In this document: in pieces, positions 24,942 to 36,085 of the stretch
Position numbering within the stretch: position 1 is the stretch's first letter
How the letters are laid out: each line of letters starts with the position of its first letter
Assembly (NCBI GenBank): GCA_016081115.2
Contig: CM071936.1
Span: 90,573,943 to 90,637,942, forward strand
From: Rehmannia glutinosa
Taxonomy: Eukaryota; Streptophyta; Magnoliopsida; Lamiales; Orobanchaceae
DNA: 64,000 nt
Direction of reading: 5' to 3'
Notes under the pieces: generated by a model
The model's input: the letters and a program-made list of their open reading frames with translations, nothing else
Told to the model about the DNA's origin: nothing
The model's database searches: none
Position numbers and translations under genes: made by a program

Positions 24942-25480
24942 TTGAGTAGCTATCGAAGTGGGTGGATTTTATACCGTTAGATCTAACAGATACACACATC
25001 TACATGGGTGTATGTTAATACAATGGTATAGAACCCATTTGGGTACCTAAACAAGTGGACAGTATCGACTAACACGGGCGAAAGGGAGTATGGGCTGAGG
25101 AGAGTGAGAAAGAGGCGGTGTGGTGATTGGTGGAAAGGGAAGTGATTGGACTGCAAAGGAAGAGGGTGGATTGAGTAGCATGAGAGAAGAAGCCATTTTT
25201 CTTTGGTTCTTCCATCTTAAGAAACGTAATTGAGGGTTTATTTGTATTTTTCTTTTTAATTTTAGTTTGAGGGTTTATTTGTGTTTTTTCTTTTGATCAG
25301 TTATGAAATTCTTTATCTTTTTTATATGTAAAGACTTTTTTTAATTTAATTAACTATAAAATGTTATGTAAATTTAAAATATCCAATTAAATATAAAATT
25401 TCAATTGTAAAATATATTTAAAACTTATATATATAGATATTTTAACTAGAAAAAATTATATATGTTTTTAAAAATTTAAA
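24942..25480. other. CACTA interior, right side
   Basis: No gene seen. It is purine-rich to about 25200, then AT-rich up to the right subterminal array. Confidence 0.5.
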
Positions 25481-25790
25481 GACACCGGTTTTAGAACGGT
25501 GTCTAAAAATCTAGTTTCTCAATAATTAAAGACACCGGTTTTAGAACGGTGTCAAAACAACTGCTGTCAAATCTAAATAAATAGACACCGGTTCCAAAAT
25601 CCGATGCCAAAACTCGTGTCTATTTGGGAAATTGTTTTACAATAGACACCGGTTCTAGGAAACCACTGTTTATTATCAAAAGACAGCACTAATTAGACAC
25701 CGGTGTCTTACAAAACCGCTGTTAAATGGGAAAAGACACCAGGAAAGTCTTAAAACCGGTGTCTTTTTGGTGGTGTCTATCAGCAGTTTT
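25481..25790. repeat. Right subterminal repeat array of the CACTA element
   Basis: About five units related to the left array, for example GACACCGGTTTTAGAACGG near 25482 and again near 25530, and AAAACCGGTGTCTTTTTGG near the end. Confidence 0.85.
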
Positions 25791-25799
25791 CTTGTAGTG

Positions 25800-25802
25800 T
25801 AT
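25800..25802. repeat. Target-site duplication TAT (right)
   Basis: TAT directly follows the terminal GTAGTG and pairs with 20444-20446. Confidence 0.9.
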
Positions 25803-27108
25803 AATTTATGCCACTATTAAATGATTAATCTTATACTAGAAACAACCAAGAACCATACACAGAAACACCATGTATGAAAATAAAACATATTCAAATAATA
25901 TAGAAACAATACATGAATATAAACAACACAATTCAAATTTTGATCCAATGCATTGAAATTAAAAAACAACATGGAAAACAACCAAGAGCAACAAAACAAC
26001 ATGAAAAAAAAACATAAAAACAATCCAGAAACAACATGGAAACAACATAAGAACAAAAAGAGCGTAAAAAATATGTAAAAGCTGCAGCGAAATATCGAAA
26101 TAGCACAGGAACAATCAAAAAACAATATAAACAAAATAGAAATAACATAAACAATGTAAAAAAATAACACAAAATAACGTATAAATAGGTAAAAGCGTAT
26201 AAACATCCAAAAAAGCGTATGAATATGCAAAACAATTATGGAGCGCAACTTAATGTTTTTTTCTTCTAAAAAGATTGGTATTTTTGAGTATTTAGCTAAA
26301 ATGGAGAAATTGCAAGTACCATCTTTTGTGAAAGAGGACACTGTTTCAATAGAACTTTTACCTATTTTTTACGCTCTTTTTTGTTCATGTGTTGTTTTAC
26401 ATATTATTTTTGTTGTTTCTGAGTTGTTTTCTATAATGTTTGTAATGTTGGTCTTATGTTTTTTTGTTGTTTCTATATAGTTTTCAATGTCTCAATGCAA
26501 TTTATACCTATTTTTAAGCTCCTTTTGTTAATGTGGTATTTTTTATATTGTTTATGTTGTTTCTGAGTTGTTTCTATACTATTTAATGTTGTTCTGATAT
26601 TTTTTTTATTGTTTCCATATTGTTTTCAATGTTTTAATGCAGTTTTTACCTATTTTTAAGCTCTTATGGTTCATGTAGTGTTTTCTATATTAATTTTGTT
26701 GTTTCTATATAGTTTTCAATGGTATTTCATTTGTTTCTTGGTTGTTTCCATATTTTCGACGTTTTCAATGCATTTGATCAAAAATTGAATTGTGTTTTTC
26801 TATGTGTTGTTTCTATATTATTTTGAATTGCATTTGCTTCATTATGTGTTGTTTCATGTGTATTTTTCTTAATTGTTTATAAGATTTCGAGTTTAAAATT
26901 GATTATTTGATGGAGGCAGAAATTATTTTTCCACTAAAATTTTATTAGATGAAACATGTTTGAAATATGTTGAATGAACCTTGAAATTAAAATAATGTAA
27001 AAAAATCCAAAAAATTTGCTAGAACTAATAATGCCTGAAAAATAAAAGGAAGGAGCACAAAAATTCGGAGCGTAAAAATGTGTCTTTTTCAAGAATATTG
27101 GGCAATTG

Positions 27109-27870
27109 TGTTCTTAACGCTTAATATTTTTTGCTTTGATTCAAACTTAATTACAGGAGAAAAAACTACTACTTTGATTACATTACCTGATTTTGATTAC
27201 CTTACCATGAGTGATACTTAAGGTAATAGAATCATTCCCTAGTTCTACTAATTTGATTGACCTTATAACATGATCATTTGAAAGATGCATGATTCAAGTC
27301 ATCTCTTACTTAAATTTATGATACTTGATTGGATAGAGAAATATGAATTATGTCATTTTTGACCGAATTGTTTTGATATTTGATATTTTTAATTATACAC
27401 AATATATTGATTTCTTACTTAAGCGTCCACAACGATCTTCTAATTCTCTTTTGTTTTGCAAAATAATTCATTCATAAGATTGGATTAGCGGAACCTTGGT
27501 TTCATAGAAAACCATTCATTAAAATGAATTCTTGAAACCTTAAATTCATAGAAAATTACTCAAAAAAGTAATTTTATTTCAATGCTCAAATTTTAGTCGA
27601 TCGCATTAGTTGATTAGTACCACAAGCCTCATACCATATTGACCAACGTATTAGTTAATAGTTAGTTCCAATTTTCCAAATTATAGGTTAATTATGTGAA
27701 TTATATCATTTAAATCACCCCACCCATACTTAACAACAAAATACTCATTCTTATCCTAGTAAAAAACCATGCTTACAAAACCTCAATGGAGATTGTACCA
27801 CTTTCCTCAAATGAAAAAATATTATGTCAATTAACTTACCATATAATTTTCTTTTCATTCTTGTCTACTA
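27109..27870. other. GH9-B upstream region, AT-rich
   Basis: Counterpart of 4913-5676. No gene visible. Confidence 0.6.
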
Positions 27871-27880
27871 CTATAAATTA
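27871..27880 (+). promoter_or_regulatory. Putative TATA box of GH9-B
   Basis: CTATAAATTA lies about 65-75 bp before the ATG at 27945, the same as in copy A. Confidence 0.55.
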
Positions 27881-27944
27881 GGCAATAGTCCAAGAACATT
27901 TTCAATTCAACTAAAAAACTCCTTTGGCAAACTAAACATTAATT

Positions 27945-30900
27945 ATGTCTAATTTGTGTCTCTTGGTCTTTGCCTTTTCTTTTATTGTTCAAGTTCACAA
28001 TATTGTCTCAATAGACTATGGGGATGCCCTAACAAAATCTTTGTTGTACTTTGAAGCACAAAGATCAGGAAATTGCCCCTAACCAAAGGGTCCAATGGAG
28101 AGGTGATTCAGCTCTCGGTGATGGCAGAAGTGCAGGGGTAAAATTATCTCTATACTATAATTTTAACGAGTACATTTATTACCAAAAAATTAATATTCAA
28201 TATTCTTTATTTAAATACACCTTTATTACAAACGAGTTGGTTTCTTATACAGTTTATCAAATCAAATCATTTTTCATCATGTAATTTTTTTTAATAAGTT
28301 GGGAGTAGTGGTTGGAGGGAATGAAATAAATCTCAAAAAAATTGATTACAATTAATAATTACACGTCAAAGTTATAAACTTAACGTCATCGATGTACACG
28401 TGGCATACGCGTGAGTTGATGTTAATAAAAGAGATGAAACACCATTTATAATTGAGATTTGATTGGAAGTTCAACCTATGAAATGTGATAAAATACGAAT
28501 ATATTTTTTATGAAATAATAATGGCTTAAGTATTTTTTTTTTGTTCGTGACGACAAAACGAACAAAAAAAAAAAAAACATGGTGATAGTTGCTTTAATAT
28601 AATTTTCATTAAAAGGAAAATTTATTTAAAAAAAAAAAACCTTATAATCTCTTAAAATATTTTTGTAACTTACAAGATGATAATTCTTATTCTTACATAA
28701 TTTGTTGAGCTGTTTGGATAAAATAAAATGATAATACCACTTTCAAAATATTAGCAAAAAAACAGTTTATAGGCTCTTAAATAGCTCTCTTAAAGATTTA
28801 CATACAATCACACAACCCGATGTGTATTGTATGCAAATCTACGATAGGTACTACACATGAGGTATTTCTCCAGGAGTAGCATGTATATGACCGCTTATAA
28901 GAAGTTTTAAAAAGTTCAACCAAACACCCTCTAAATCCAAAAAAAAAAAAAAAAAAATAGAGGGCTTAAATTCTCATGTACAAATTAAAGTATTGAAATT
29001 TTCCTAATCCATGCATGCATGTTGATTATTTTGGCACAGATTGATCTAGTAGGAGGATACTATGACGCCGGCGACAACGTAAAATTCGGGCTCCCAATGG
29101 CCTATACGATTACAATGCTCTCTTGGAGCGTGGTGGAATTCGGGCAGCAACTCCAGGCCCGACGAGAGTTATCAAATGCTCTGGATGCTATCAAATGGGG
29201 AACCGACTATCTAATCAAGGCCCATCGGGAGCCCGATGTGCTCTACGGCGAAGTTGGAGATGGCGTGTCAGATCACGCGTGCTGGCAGAGGCCCGAAGAC
29301 ATGACCACGCCCAGGACTGCCTATAGGATTGATGCGCGACACCGGAGCCGACCTTCTTTGCCGGGCGTAAAAACAGTGCCGCTTTGCCGCCGCCTCCATT
29401 GCTTTCAAGAACTCGGACCCCGTTATTCATTTACTCTTCTCAACAATGCAAAACGGTATGGACTCGACCCAATAAGGTTTCTTAAGGACTTGAGAGTAAT
29501 GATAATCAAACCTCGAAACTCCGGTCTCGACTTGAGAGTCTTAACCATCCAACCACTATTGATTCGAGTTCCACATAACTTTTTACAATTTCAAATTTGG
29601 CCCTTTTTATTTAATTTACTTTATTATTTTTCTTTGGTAGTAAATATGGCATTCTTTAATTGCTAAAATATCTTAGGTATCAAACAAAATAAAAAATTGG
29701 TAGCATTTTGCCCCACATCCTCGAGGAATATATGAAAAATGTATTGTATCCCTTGGTTGCAAAATTTAAATAATTGTTGTGCATGTATGCATTGTTTTGA
29801 AATAGGATGTGTACTGACTAAATTGCAATTTGTGACAGTTATTTGACTTTGCCAGAAACCATCCTGGTGTTTACCAAAATAGCATTCCAGTCGCCGGACA
29901 GTTCTATACAAGCAGTGGCTATGAGGTAGGAATTTTAATAGTTCTCCTTATTACAAAAACACCAATAACATTTTAATATTACAAGTAATCTCCAAAGGTA
30001 TTACAATTTTGTATTTGTTCAACAAATTACTACTCCTTTTCTTCATAGTGGTATTTGTAAAATAGAAACAAATGTATTTTGTAATTAAATTGGACCGCAA
30101 GGTTATTTTTGTAATTGATCCAAAATATCTTTTACCAAAAGTTTATATGTGCGGTAAGCCCTTTTATGATAACTTTTGTGGTTCTCATAGGACGAACTTG
30201 TGTGGGCTGCTGCTTGGCTAGAACGAGCTACTAACAACAAAACGTACACCCAATTCATCACTCGAGCGCCAAATACTGGAGGACTCCAGAAATACTTCTC
30301 ATGGGACGCTAAATTTGTTGGGGCACAAGTCCTCATTGCCAAGGTATACAAACCATATATATATATAGAAAATGCATGCATTATGTAATATAGAAAATTT
30401 GTAATTTTGACAGACAGTTGGATCTTTTCGCAATTAGACAGAACCTCAAGGGTACTTTTGTAATTAATCGTATATATTAATTAAAATATATAAAATACAT
30501 TTGCATGAAATTAATATTCTATATTTTCAGGGTGTTTTAGAGGGGAAGTTTCCTACGCGTGGAAAGTTGGGTCAAATGAAGGGAAATGCAGATCAATATA
30601 TTTGCAATCTCATCCAAAAAGGAAAAAACAATGTGCCCAAGACAAATGGTGGACTTCTTTGGTTTCTACAAGGGAACAATCAAAAGTATGTCACAAGTCT
30701 GCAACATTTCTTATTACAATTTATCTTGATTTTCTTGCCCGCAACAAGAAAACTATTCAATGCCCCGCGGTGTTGTTGGATCTCGAGGATTTGATTAATT
30801 TTGCGGATCTCGGTACCAAAATAACACGAAAAGTGGTCGGGTTTGTTTGTAAAGAATGTGATTGTAAAATATTTGATCACGTCGATAAGTTAGTTAGTTA

Positions 30901-31304
30901 AAGCTAATAGTTAAGGTAATAAAATGTAAGAGGAGATCAAACATCGATCGAGATTTCTTTTTAAAATCTTTTGATCATTTTCAGGTAGATTACATACTAG
31001 GCTCAAACCCAAATCGATTGAGTTACATGGTCGGGTTCGGGCGAACTATCCGAAACAAGTTCATCACAGAGGGGCATCAATAGTGTCAATAAAGAAAGAC
31101 CCAAGGCCCGTGGGTTGTGGACAAGGTTATGTTGAGTGGTTCAATAAGAATGCAGAAAACCCAAATGTTATAATCGGGGCAATAGTTGCTGGGCCCGATC
31201 AGGGAGACAAATTCAACGATTCCAGACAGAATCCCGGTCAAACTGAGCCCTCAACTTATAATAATGCACCTTTCGTTGGGGTTTTGGCTAGGCTTGCTTC
31301 CTAA
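27945..31304 (+). pseudogene. GH9 endo-beta-1,4-glucanase, copy B (disrupted)
   Basis: This has the same six-exon secreted GH9 gene structure: 27945-28137, 29040-29455, 29839-29925, 30191-30343, 30531-30812 and 30985-31304. Exon 1 shares the copy A stop (TAA 28080-28082). Exon 2 has its acceptor AG and reads well for about 100 codons: GGYYDAGDNVKFGLPMAYT (catalytic-base motif), then DHACWQRPEDMTTPR. It loses frame near 29343, where the family motif ADVAAETAAALAAAS should follow. Exons 3 and 4 are intact (DELVWAAAWLERATNNKTY). Exon 5 shifts frame near 30683. Exon 6 loses two bases near 31041 but then matches copy A to the stop. In the second GH9 signature an aromatic residue is replaced by Pro (FNDSRQNPGQTEP). 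Lesions in A and B are mostly at different places. Confidence 0.87.
29501..29557 (-). repeat. tRNA-derived SINE-like segment in GH9-B intron 2
   Basis: Counterpart of 7290-7347, closer to a tRNA: GTGGTTGGATGGTTAAGAC (A-box-like) and GAGGTTTGATTATC (B-box-like), about 45 bp into the intron and antisense to GH9. Confidence 0.5.
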
Positions 31305-31505
31305 TTTATATGTATACCAATTAAGTAGCCCTTTTTCTAGAAATTAGCAAAAAAATAAAATAAAATAAGAAGTTCATTTTGTTATACTTTGGTTTGTAGG
31401 AAATACAATAATGATGTGTTATTTGATGTGATCCAACAATTAATTACTTGAATTAGCAAATTTCTAAAGTACGTTTGAATTGATACATGAGATTATAAAA
31501 TATTT

Positions 31506-32192
31506 TGGGTTATTGATTTTTTAGTACTTGACCTATGGGACTTTCTTTGGTTTTCAGTTTAACATAATCGACATTTTCGAGTTACCAATTTAGTACCCAT
31601 GCGTCACATTTTTTTATAAATTGGTACCTATTCACTTTTAAGACGAAAATGTCCCCAAGAAACATAAGTATACTAAAAATTCAAAAGTATATTTATTTAA
31701 ATTATAAAATCAATTAAAATTTTAAATAATTTAATTAATAAAAAATAAAAAGAAGTTTCTAAAAATATTAATAAATTTTTAGAAAAATAAAATTAATTAC
31801 ATTAAAATAGTAAATTAATAAATATGAATTAAAATTTAATTAATCAAAAAGAAAAATTAGTTTAGTTAACTAATTTTAAAAATTAAAATAAAAATTAAAT
31901 AATTTAAAAATTAACAATTAAGATAAATAAGAAAATTATAGCAATTTATTTTATTTTTTACAATTAAGAATTTAATAGTTTAATTTAAATAATTATAAGT
32001 TCTTTCTTAATTAAATTTATTTTTAAATTTAATAATTCTAATTAAAACTTAAATTTTTTTTCGTCCTGAAAAGTGAATAAATACCAATTCATAAAAAAAT
32101 GTGAAGTATGTGTACTAAATTGGTAACTCGCAAAGGTCAGGTATCAAACCAACAAAGTGCCTATAGGTCAAGTACTAAAAATCAATAACCCA
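31506..32192. mobile_element. MITE-like element with long TIRs, copy B
   Basis: Counterpart of 9289-9991, with the same TGGGTTATTGATTTTT ends and A/T-only interior. The right inverted repeat has lost a short part (GGGGGCA) relative to copy A. Confidence 0.7.
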
Positions 32193-33396
32193 AATATGTT
32201 TGTGGTAATTCTTATTTTTGTTGATGCTAATACCATAACATTAGACATAAATATATAAAACTGAAATCACAGACAAAATAAACTATAAAAATAATGAATA
32301 TCATAATAAATACAAATACAATTAAACATATACATATTCGCTTAAAAGTTATTTGAACCATATTCTGTATTCTATCTGATATTCCAATAAATTATATGAA
32401 TACATGTATATAATATGAAATCATTATTGTACACATTACATTTATGTAATGTATGAAAATATCAAATGGAATAGAGGACACATAAAATCTAGATTGGATA
32501 AGTTGATGGCACACCTTCCCTCTTGAAGTAGTTGTTAATCTTCTATGGGAGATAGCTTTTGATGAAAAGGTGTTTTCTAATTGACATGTCAAATCAAGTC
32601 CCCTAATTCATAGCGATCAATATTTCTAGGAAAGAAAAAGAAGAAAAGGAGGAAGAAAAAGGCCAATCAAAAAGTTACAAATTAAAAGTTAAGCAAATCC
32701 ATAAAACAAACAAAAAAAAAGGCCTATCAACAAAATGGATGAATTTCGGTTAATTTATCCAATAAATATAATTAAAAAACATGTATAACAAACAACATAA
32801 TGTTTTTCCATTCTAGGTGAAAACAACATCTACACGGCTATTTTCTAACTTTAGATTATTTTTATTAAAATTTCCCATGAAGACGACACCTCAGAGCGGT
32901 TTTACGATTAATTTTTATTAATGGTATGGCTTGATGATAGTCATAGTAAGTTTCATCTTGAGATACCTAAAATTTTTGTAGTTGTCATCTTCAATTAAGT
33001 CACATGGATGTCATATTTTAATGAATTAAGCTTCAAATGGGAGGGGAACGATAATAATCTCTTCATCATAAAAAACAATAAGGCGAGGCTCGGCGGAGGT
33101 CGAGGACACGGGCCCATCCGGAAACAGACTAAACGCAATGACAATGAAGTCCTTTTGCCACAGCCGACAGACACGGGGCCCATCGAACATGATGAAATGC
33201 AACAATTGTGAAATCACTTTGCCCGATGATAGATTATGGGGTGGCCCTCCGAAATAGAAAAAATGCGGTGGCGCTGATTTGTTGGCCCCTCTAAAAGGAA
33301 AGAAATATGTCATTGGCGAAGTCCTTTGCCGCGGCAAAAGAAAGGATGACCCTACAAACATTACATGATGCGTCAACGTCAAAGTTACTTTGACGG
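32193..33396. other. Intergenic region between MITE and Z LTR (copy B)
   Basis: Counterpart of 9992-11258. AT-rich, then a GC-richer worn repeat near 33080-33340 and the same CGTCAAAGTTACTTTGACG hairpin just before the LTR. No gene. Confidence 0.5.
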
Positions 33397-34480
33397 TGTT
33401 GGAAAAATTTATTGTATAGATTTTGATGATACCATGTAAAACTTAGATTAGAAAGTTGGCACCCCAATTCAAATATAATTCAACATGTAATGGATAGGGT
33501 TCTATAAGTTCGAGTTGAAGCGACCAAGTTGAAGAATTGCAGGACTCGACTGAAGATCGAAGAAGACCCCGACTATCGGCGGTGAGTAAAGTGATGTGAA
33601 TGTTCAATCAAGTGACAGAAAAACTGTCTCAATCAGCGGACTGACAACAAAGTCATTCCCAAATCATTGGAATTGACTGTCTAAGGGGTATCACAGCAGA
33701 CATGATCAAAGAAAGCTGAAAGAGATCTGTTGTCAAGCAAAGTCAAGGTTTTTATGGAAATAGTCATGTGTCAGACTGCCTACAATAAAATTGTTTTGCT
33801 GAAAGAGTGCAAAAAACAAGGAGTCAATGGGATGTACCTGAAATTCTGCAGAGTTTAAGGAAAGGCTGCAGAGCATTATATTCAAGGTACAATCTCCATC
33901 AATGCTTCAAGACAAGACAAGCCATCAATCTACAAAGTTTGAATAATATGTCTATCTCTTCCATGGACATATTTTCAAACATACATTATAAAAGGCTGAG
34001 GATTCATTTGAGAGAAGGTTACCAAGATTATAAGCACGCAATCATTCAAGCAAATAACCTGCAAAGCAAAATATCTCTCAAGTATTCAAAGAACATCCTC
34101 AAGCTGAAACTCGAAGTAAATCGATCCAACACATTCAGTGAAGGAAAGACGACTTCATCTATTGAAGAGGAAAAATTTGTTATCAAGAACAAAGGGTCTA
34201 CTCTCCAAGGTTGAGGGAGGTGTAGTAAGGTTCTAGATCGAACCGCAGCTTTGAACCCGTTGGAGGGCTAAATGATCAAGTCCAAAGGTTTGAAGGAAGT
34301 CAAGTAGCAAGGTAGCCGTCTTGGAAGAAGCTAAGTCCCGGGAGCGACTAGTTTGTGTGTGATCAAAGCCGAATCGATTGATTACCAATTTGTAACCAAG
34401 TCAAGTTACATTAGTATTCGTCTTGGGGTTGGAGAAGAGTGGATTAGAGAAATTATCCCCTCCTTGAACCACTACAAATA
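33397..34480 (+). mobile_element. 5' LTR of Z (copy B)
   Basis: Starts TGTTGGAAAAATTTATTG and aligns with 11259-12335 and 56617-57745. TATA box TATAAAAGG at 33987-33995. Alignment with the 3' LTR fades after GAACCACTAC, so the 3' boundary and PBS are unresolved. Confidence 0.75.
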
Positions 34481-34599
34481 ATGAAGGTGAACATGTGTAG
34501 GGCTCCCGCTCCCGAAATTTCTTTGAAGTACTAGAAGGAGAGGTGCTGCTCTCGTGGCACGAGGCACACGTGCGTCCGCTGCGGCGCCGTGGTACCTAA

Positions 34600-36085
34600 A
34601 CCCGCAATGGTGGAAAAGCCACTTTGCGAGTGGACAAATGAAGACAGGAAGAAATATAACTTGGACAATGTTGCCAATGATAGTTTTATAAAACTCTTGA
34701 TAAGGTCTTGTTTAATAAAGTCAAATCTTGCAAAACGACCAAAGAAATTTGGGAAAAACTAACCTTAATTTTAGATGGGTCTGATCAAATTAAGGAAAAC
34801 AAATTGATTTGTTTTATGTTTAAAAGTTTGAAAATTTTAAAATGCTTGTAGGTGAGAGTCCGGAGCAGTGCATGCCGATGATTCAAAGAGATAACCAGTG
34901 AGCTCTCGGCTCTAGGAAAAAAATATACACGAAGGAAATATGTATGAATTCTAAGGATTGTCCGGTGAGTGGGAAATGAAGGTGATGGGTTTGATATATT
35001 TAATAGACCTTACAAGAACATCCAACCATGAGTTTGTTCTCGGACATTAAAGCCTATGAATTTGAGCTCATAAGAAAAGAGCAAGATGAGATAGCCGCAC
35101 TCATGGCTAGTGAGTCCAAGAGAGTTGAAACTAAAGAAGCCATTGACCAGGGAGAGCGCCTTATGGTAAAAAAAAAGATTCAACAAGTTTTAATAAGAAC
35201 TACAAAAGAAACACGGGTGAATCTTCTAGGAGACACTCAAAGACCCTCCAAAGTAAGGGAGGACAGACCACCAAAGAGAGCTGATCACCAAAGGACTGAA
35301 TATCAGAGAGCTGAAAACTTGTGTTGGAACTGCAGACAAGCAGGACATTTTTTGTTGATTGTCCCTATCCACAATCAACAAGTATATAAAGAAGAAGAAA
35401 AAAAGGACTTGAGAGAGAAGACAAGAAAAGAAGAAAGCCATGTTGGTGCGGAGACTCACTTGACACAACCATGTATAAAGAACTAGCAGAGTCGGAGCAG
35501 CGTTGAAGCCGACTACCCTGAAGTGACACGAGAAGAAGAGGCTTTGATATGCCTCATGGCCAAAGAACAAGAAGATTAGGTACACTCTAATTCATCTTAT
35601 TCTAATCTAATGATAGTGATAGTGACACAAATACTTCATCACCCACTGATCTTTATGATTCATTAGGAAAAATGATGAAAGATTTTGAGCATGTAAAAAC
35701 GTCACACACACTTTTAAATGAGGAAAATAGACAGCTCAAAAGCCAAAACTCACAGCAGACTAAGGAGCTGAGTACTCTAAGTCACATAGCTGCTGAGAAT
35801 ACAAAGCTGAAGGCTGAGATAGCTAAGATCCAAGCTGTCTTAGCTGCAATAGAAAAGAGGGAAAAATATCTGAAAAATGTGATTGCATCATTCACAAAGG
35901 CATCTAAATCATTGGATGAACTTATAATGATTCAAAAAGAAAGTGGAGACATGACAGGCATTGGATTCAATTCCTTTGTGCGTGCCCAAGTCCCAATAGT
36001 GGTATTGGAAAAAGGATCCTCAAGCAATGAGGCATTCCAAAAATCCAAAGCACCATATGTTGCACCTACACCCACTAAAAAATAA
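34600..36085 (+). pseudogene. Z gag (frameshifted)
   Basis: This is copia capsid-type text (EWTNEDRKKYNLDNVAND near 34630, KTTKEIWEKLTLILDG near 34730, and MSLFSDIKAYEFELIRKEQD at 35028), then a zinc knuckle CWNCRQAGHF near 35322. Its last Cys is put out of frame by a T-run one base short. A later frame (35672-36085) is a heptad-rich coiled coil (LLNEENRQLKSQN, ENTKLKAEIAKIQ). A large coiled-coil gag fits the Sirevirus group. Several frameshifts split it. Confidence 0.8.

Larger units (their letters stand above)
20447..25799. mobile_element. Non-autonomous CACTA element carrying a ROP GTPase fragment
   Basis: The left end is CACTACTACAAAAATG; the right end on the minus strand is CACTACAAGAAAACTG. 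It is flanked by a 3-bp TAT duplication, as expected for CACTA (En/Spm) transposons. Both ends carry arrays of ACACCGG...CCGGTGT palindromes. Copy A holds the uninterrupted empty site, so insertion followed the duplication or is polymorphic between haplotypes. I see no TNP2-type transposase, so it would rely on a partner element in trans. The interior contains host-gene pieces (ROP at 21739-23841 and a GC-rich segment at 24354-24941), as in transduplicating Pack-CACTA elements. Confidence 0.93.
20271..27108. mobile_element. Inverted-repeat element (copy B), split by the CACTA element
   Basis: Counterpart of 3484-4912 in two parts, 20271-20446 and 25800-27108, with the CACTA insertion between. 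The right part has the same AGAGCGTAAAAAATA arms and GAAACAA/TTGTTTC arrays. About 45 bp near 25927-25975 are not found at the matching place in copy A. Confidence 0.55.
16881..35710 (+). repeat. Segmental duplication, copy B
   Basis: Counterpart of 71-13606 with the same order and orientation, interrupted by a 5353-bp CACTA element at 20447-25799. Without that insertion it is about as long as copy A. Confidence 0.9.

Noticed and set aside
20447..25799. A CACTA transposase gene inside the element.
   Set aside because: No TNP2-like domain text was found in any frame between the subterminal arrays.
28051..28284. A 77-codon plus-strand frame starting inside GH9-B exon 1.
   Set aside because: It reads the out-of-frame tail of exon 1 and then intron sequence, and is explained by the GH9 gene.
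35226..35585. A 119-codon minus-strand frame with Phe-rich stretches.
   Set aside because: It is the complement of the Lys/Glu-rich part of Z gag on the plus strand.
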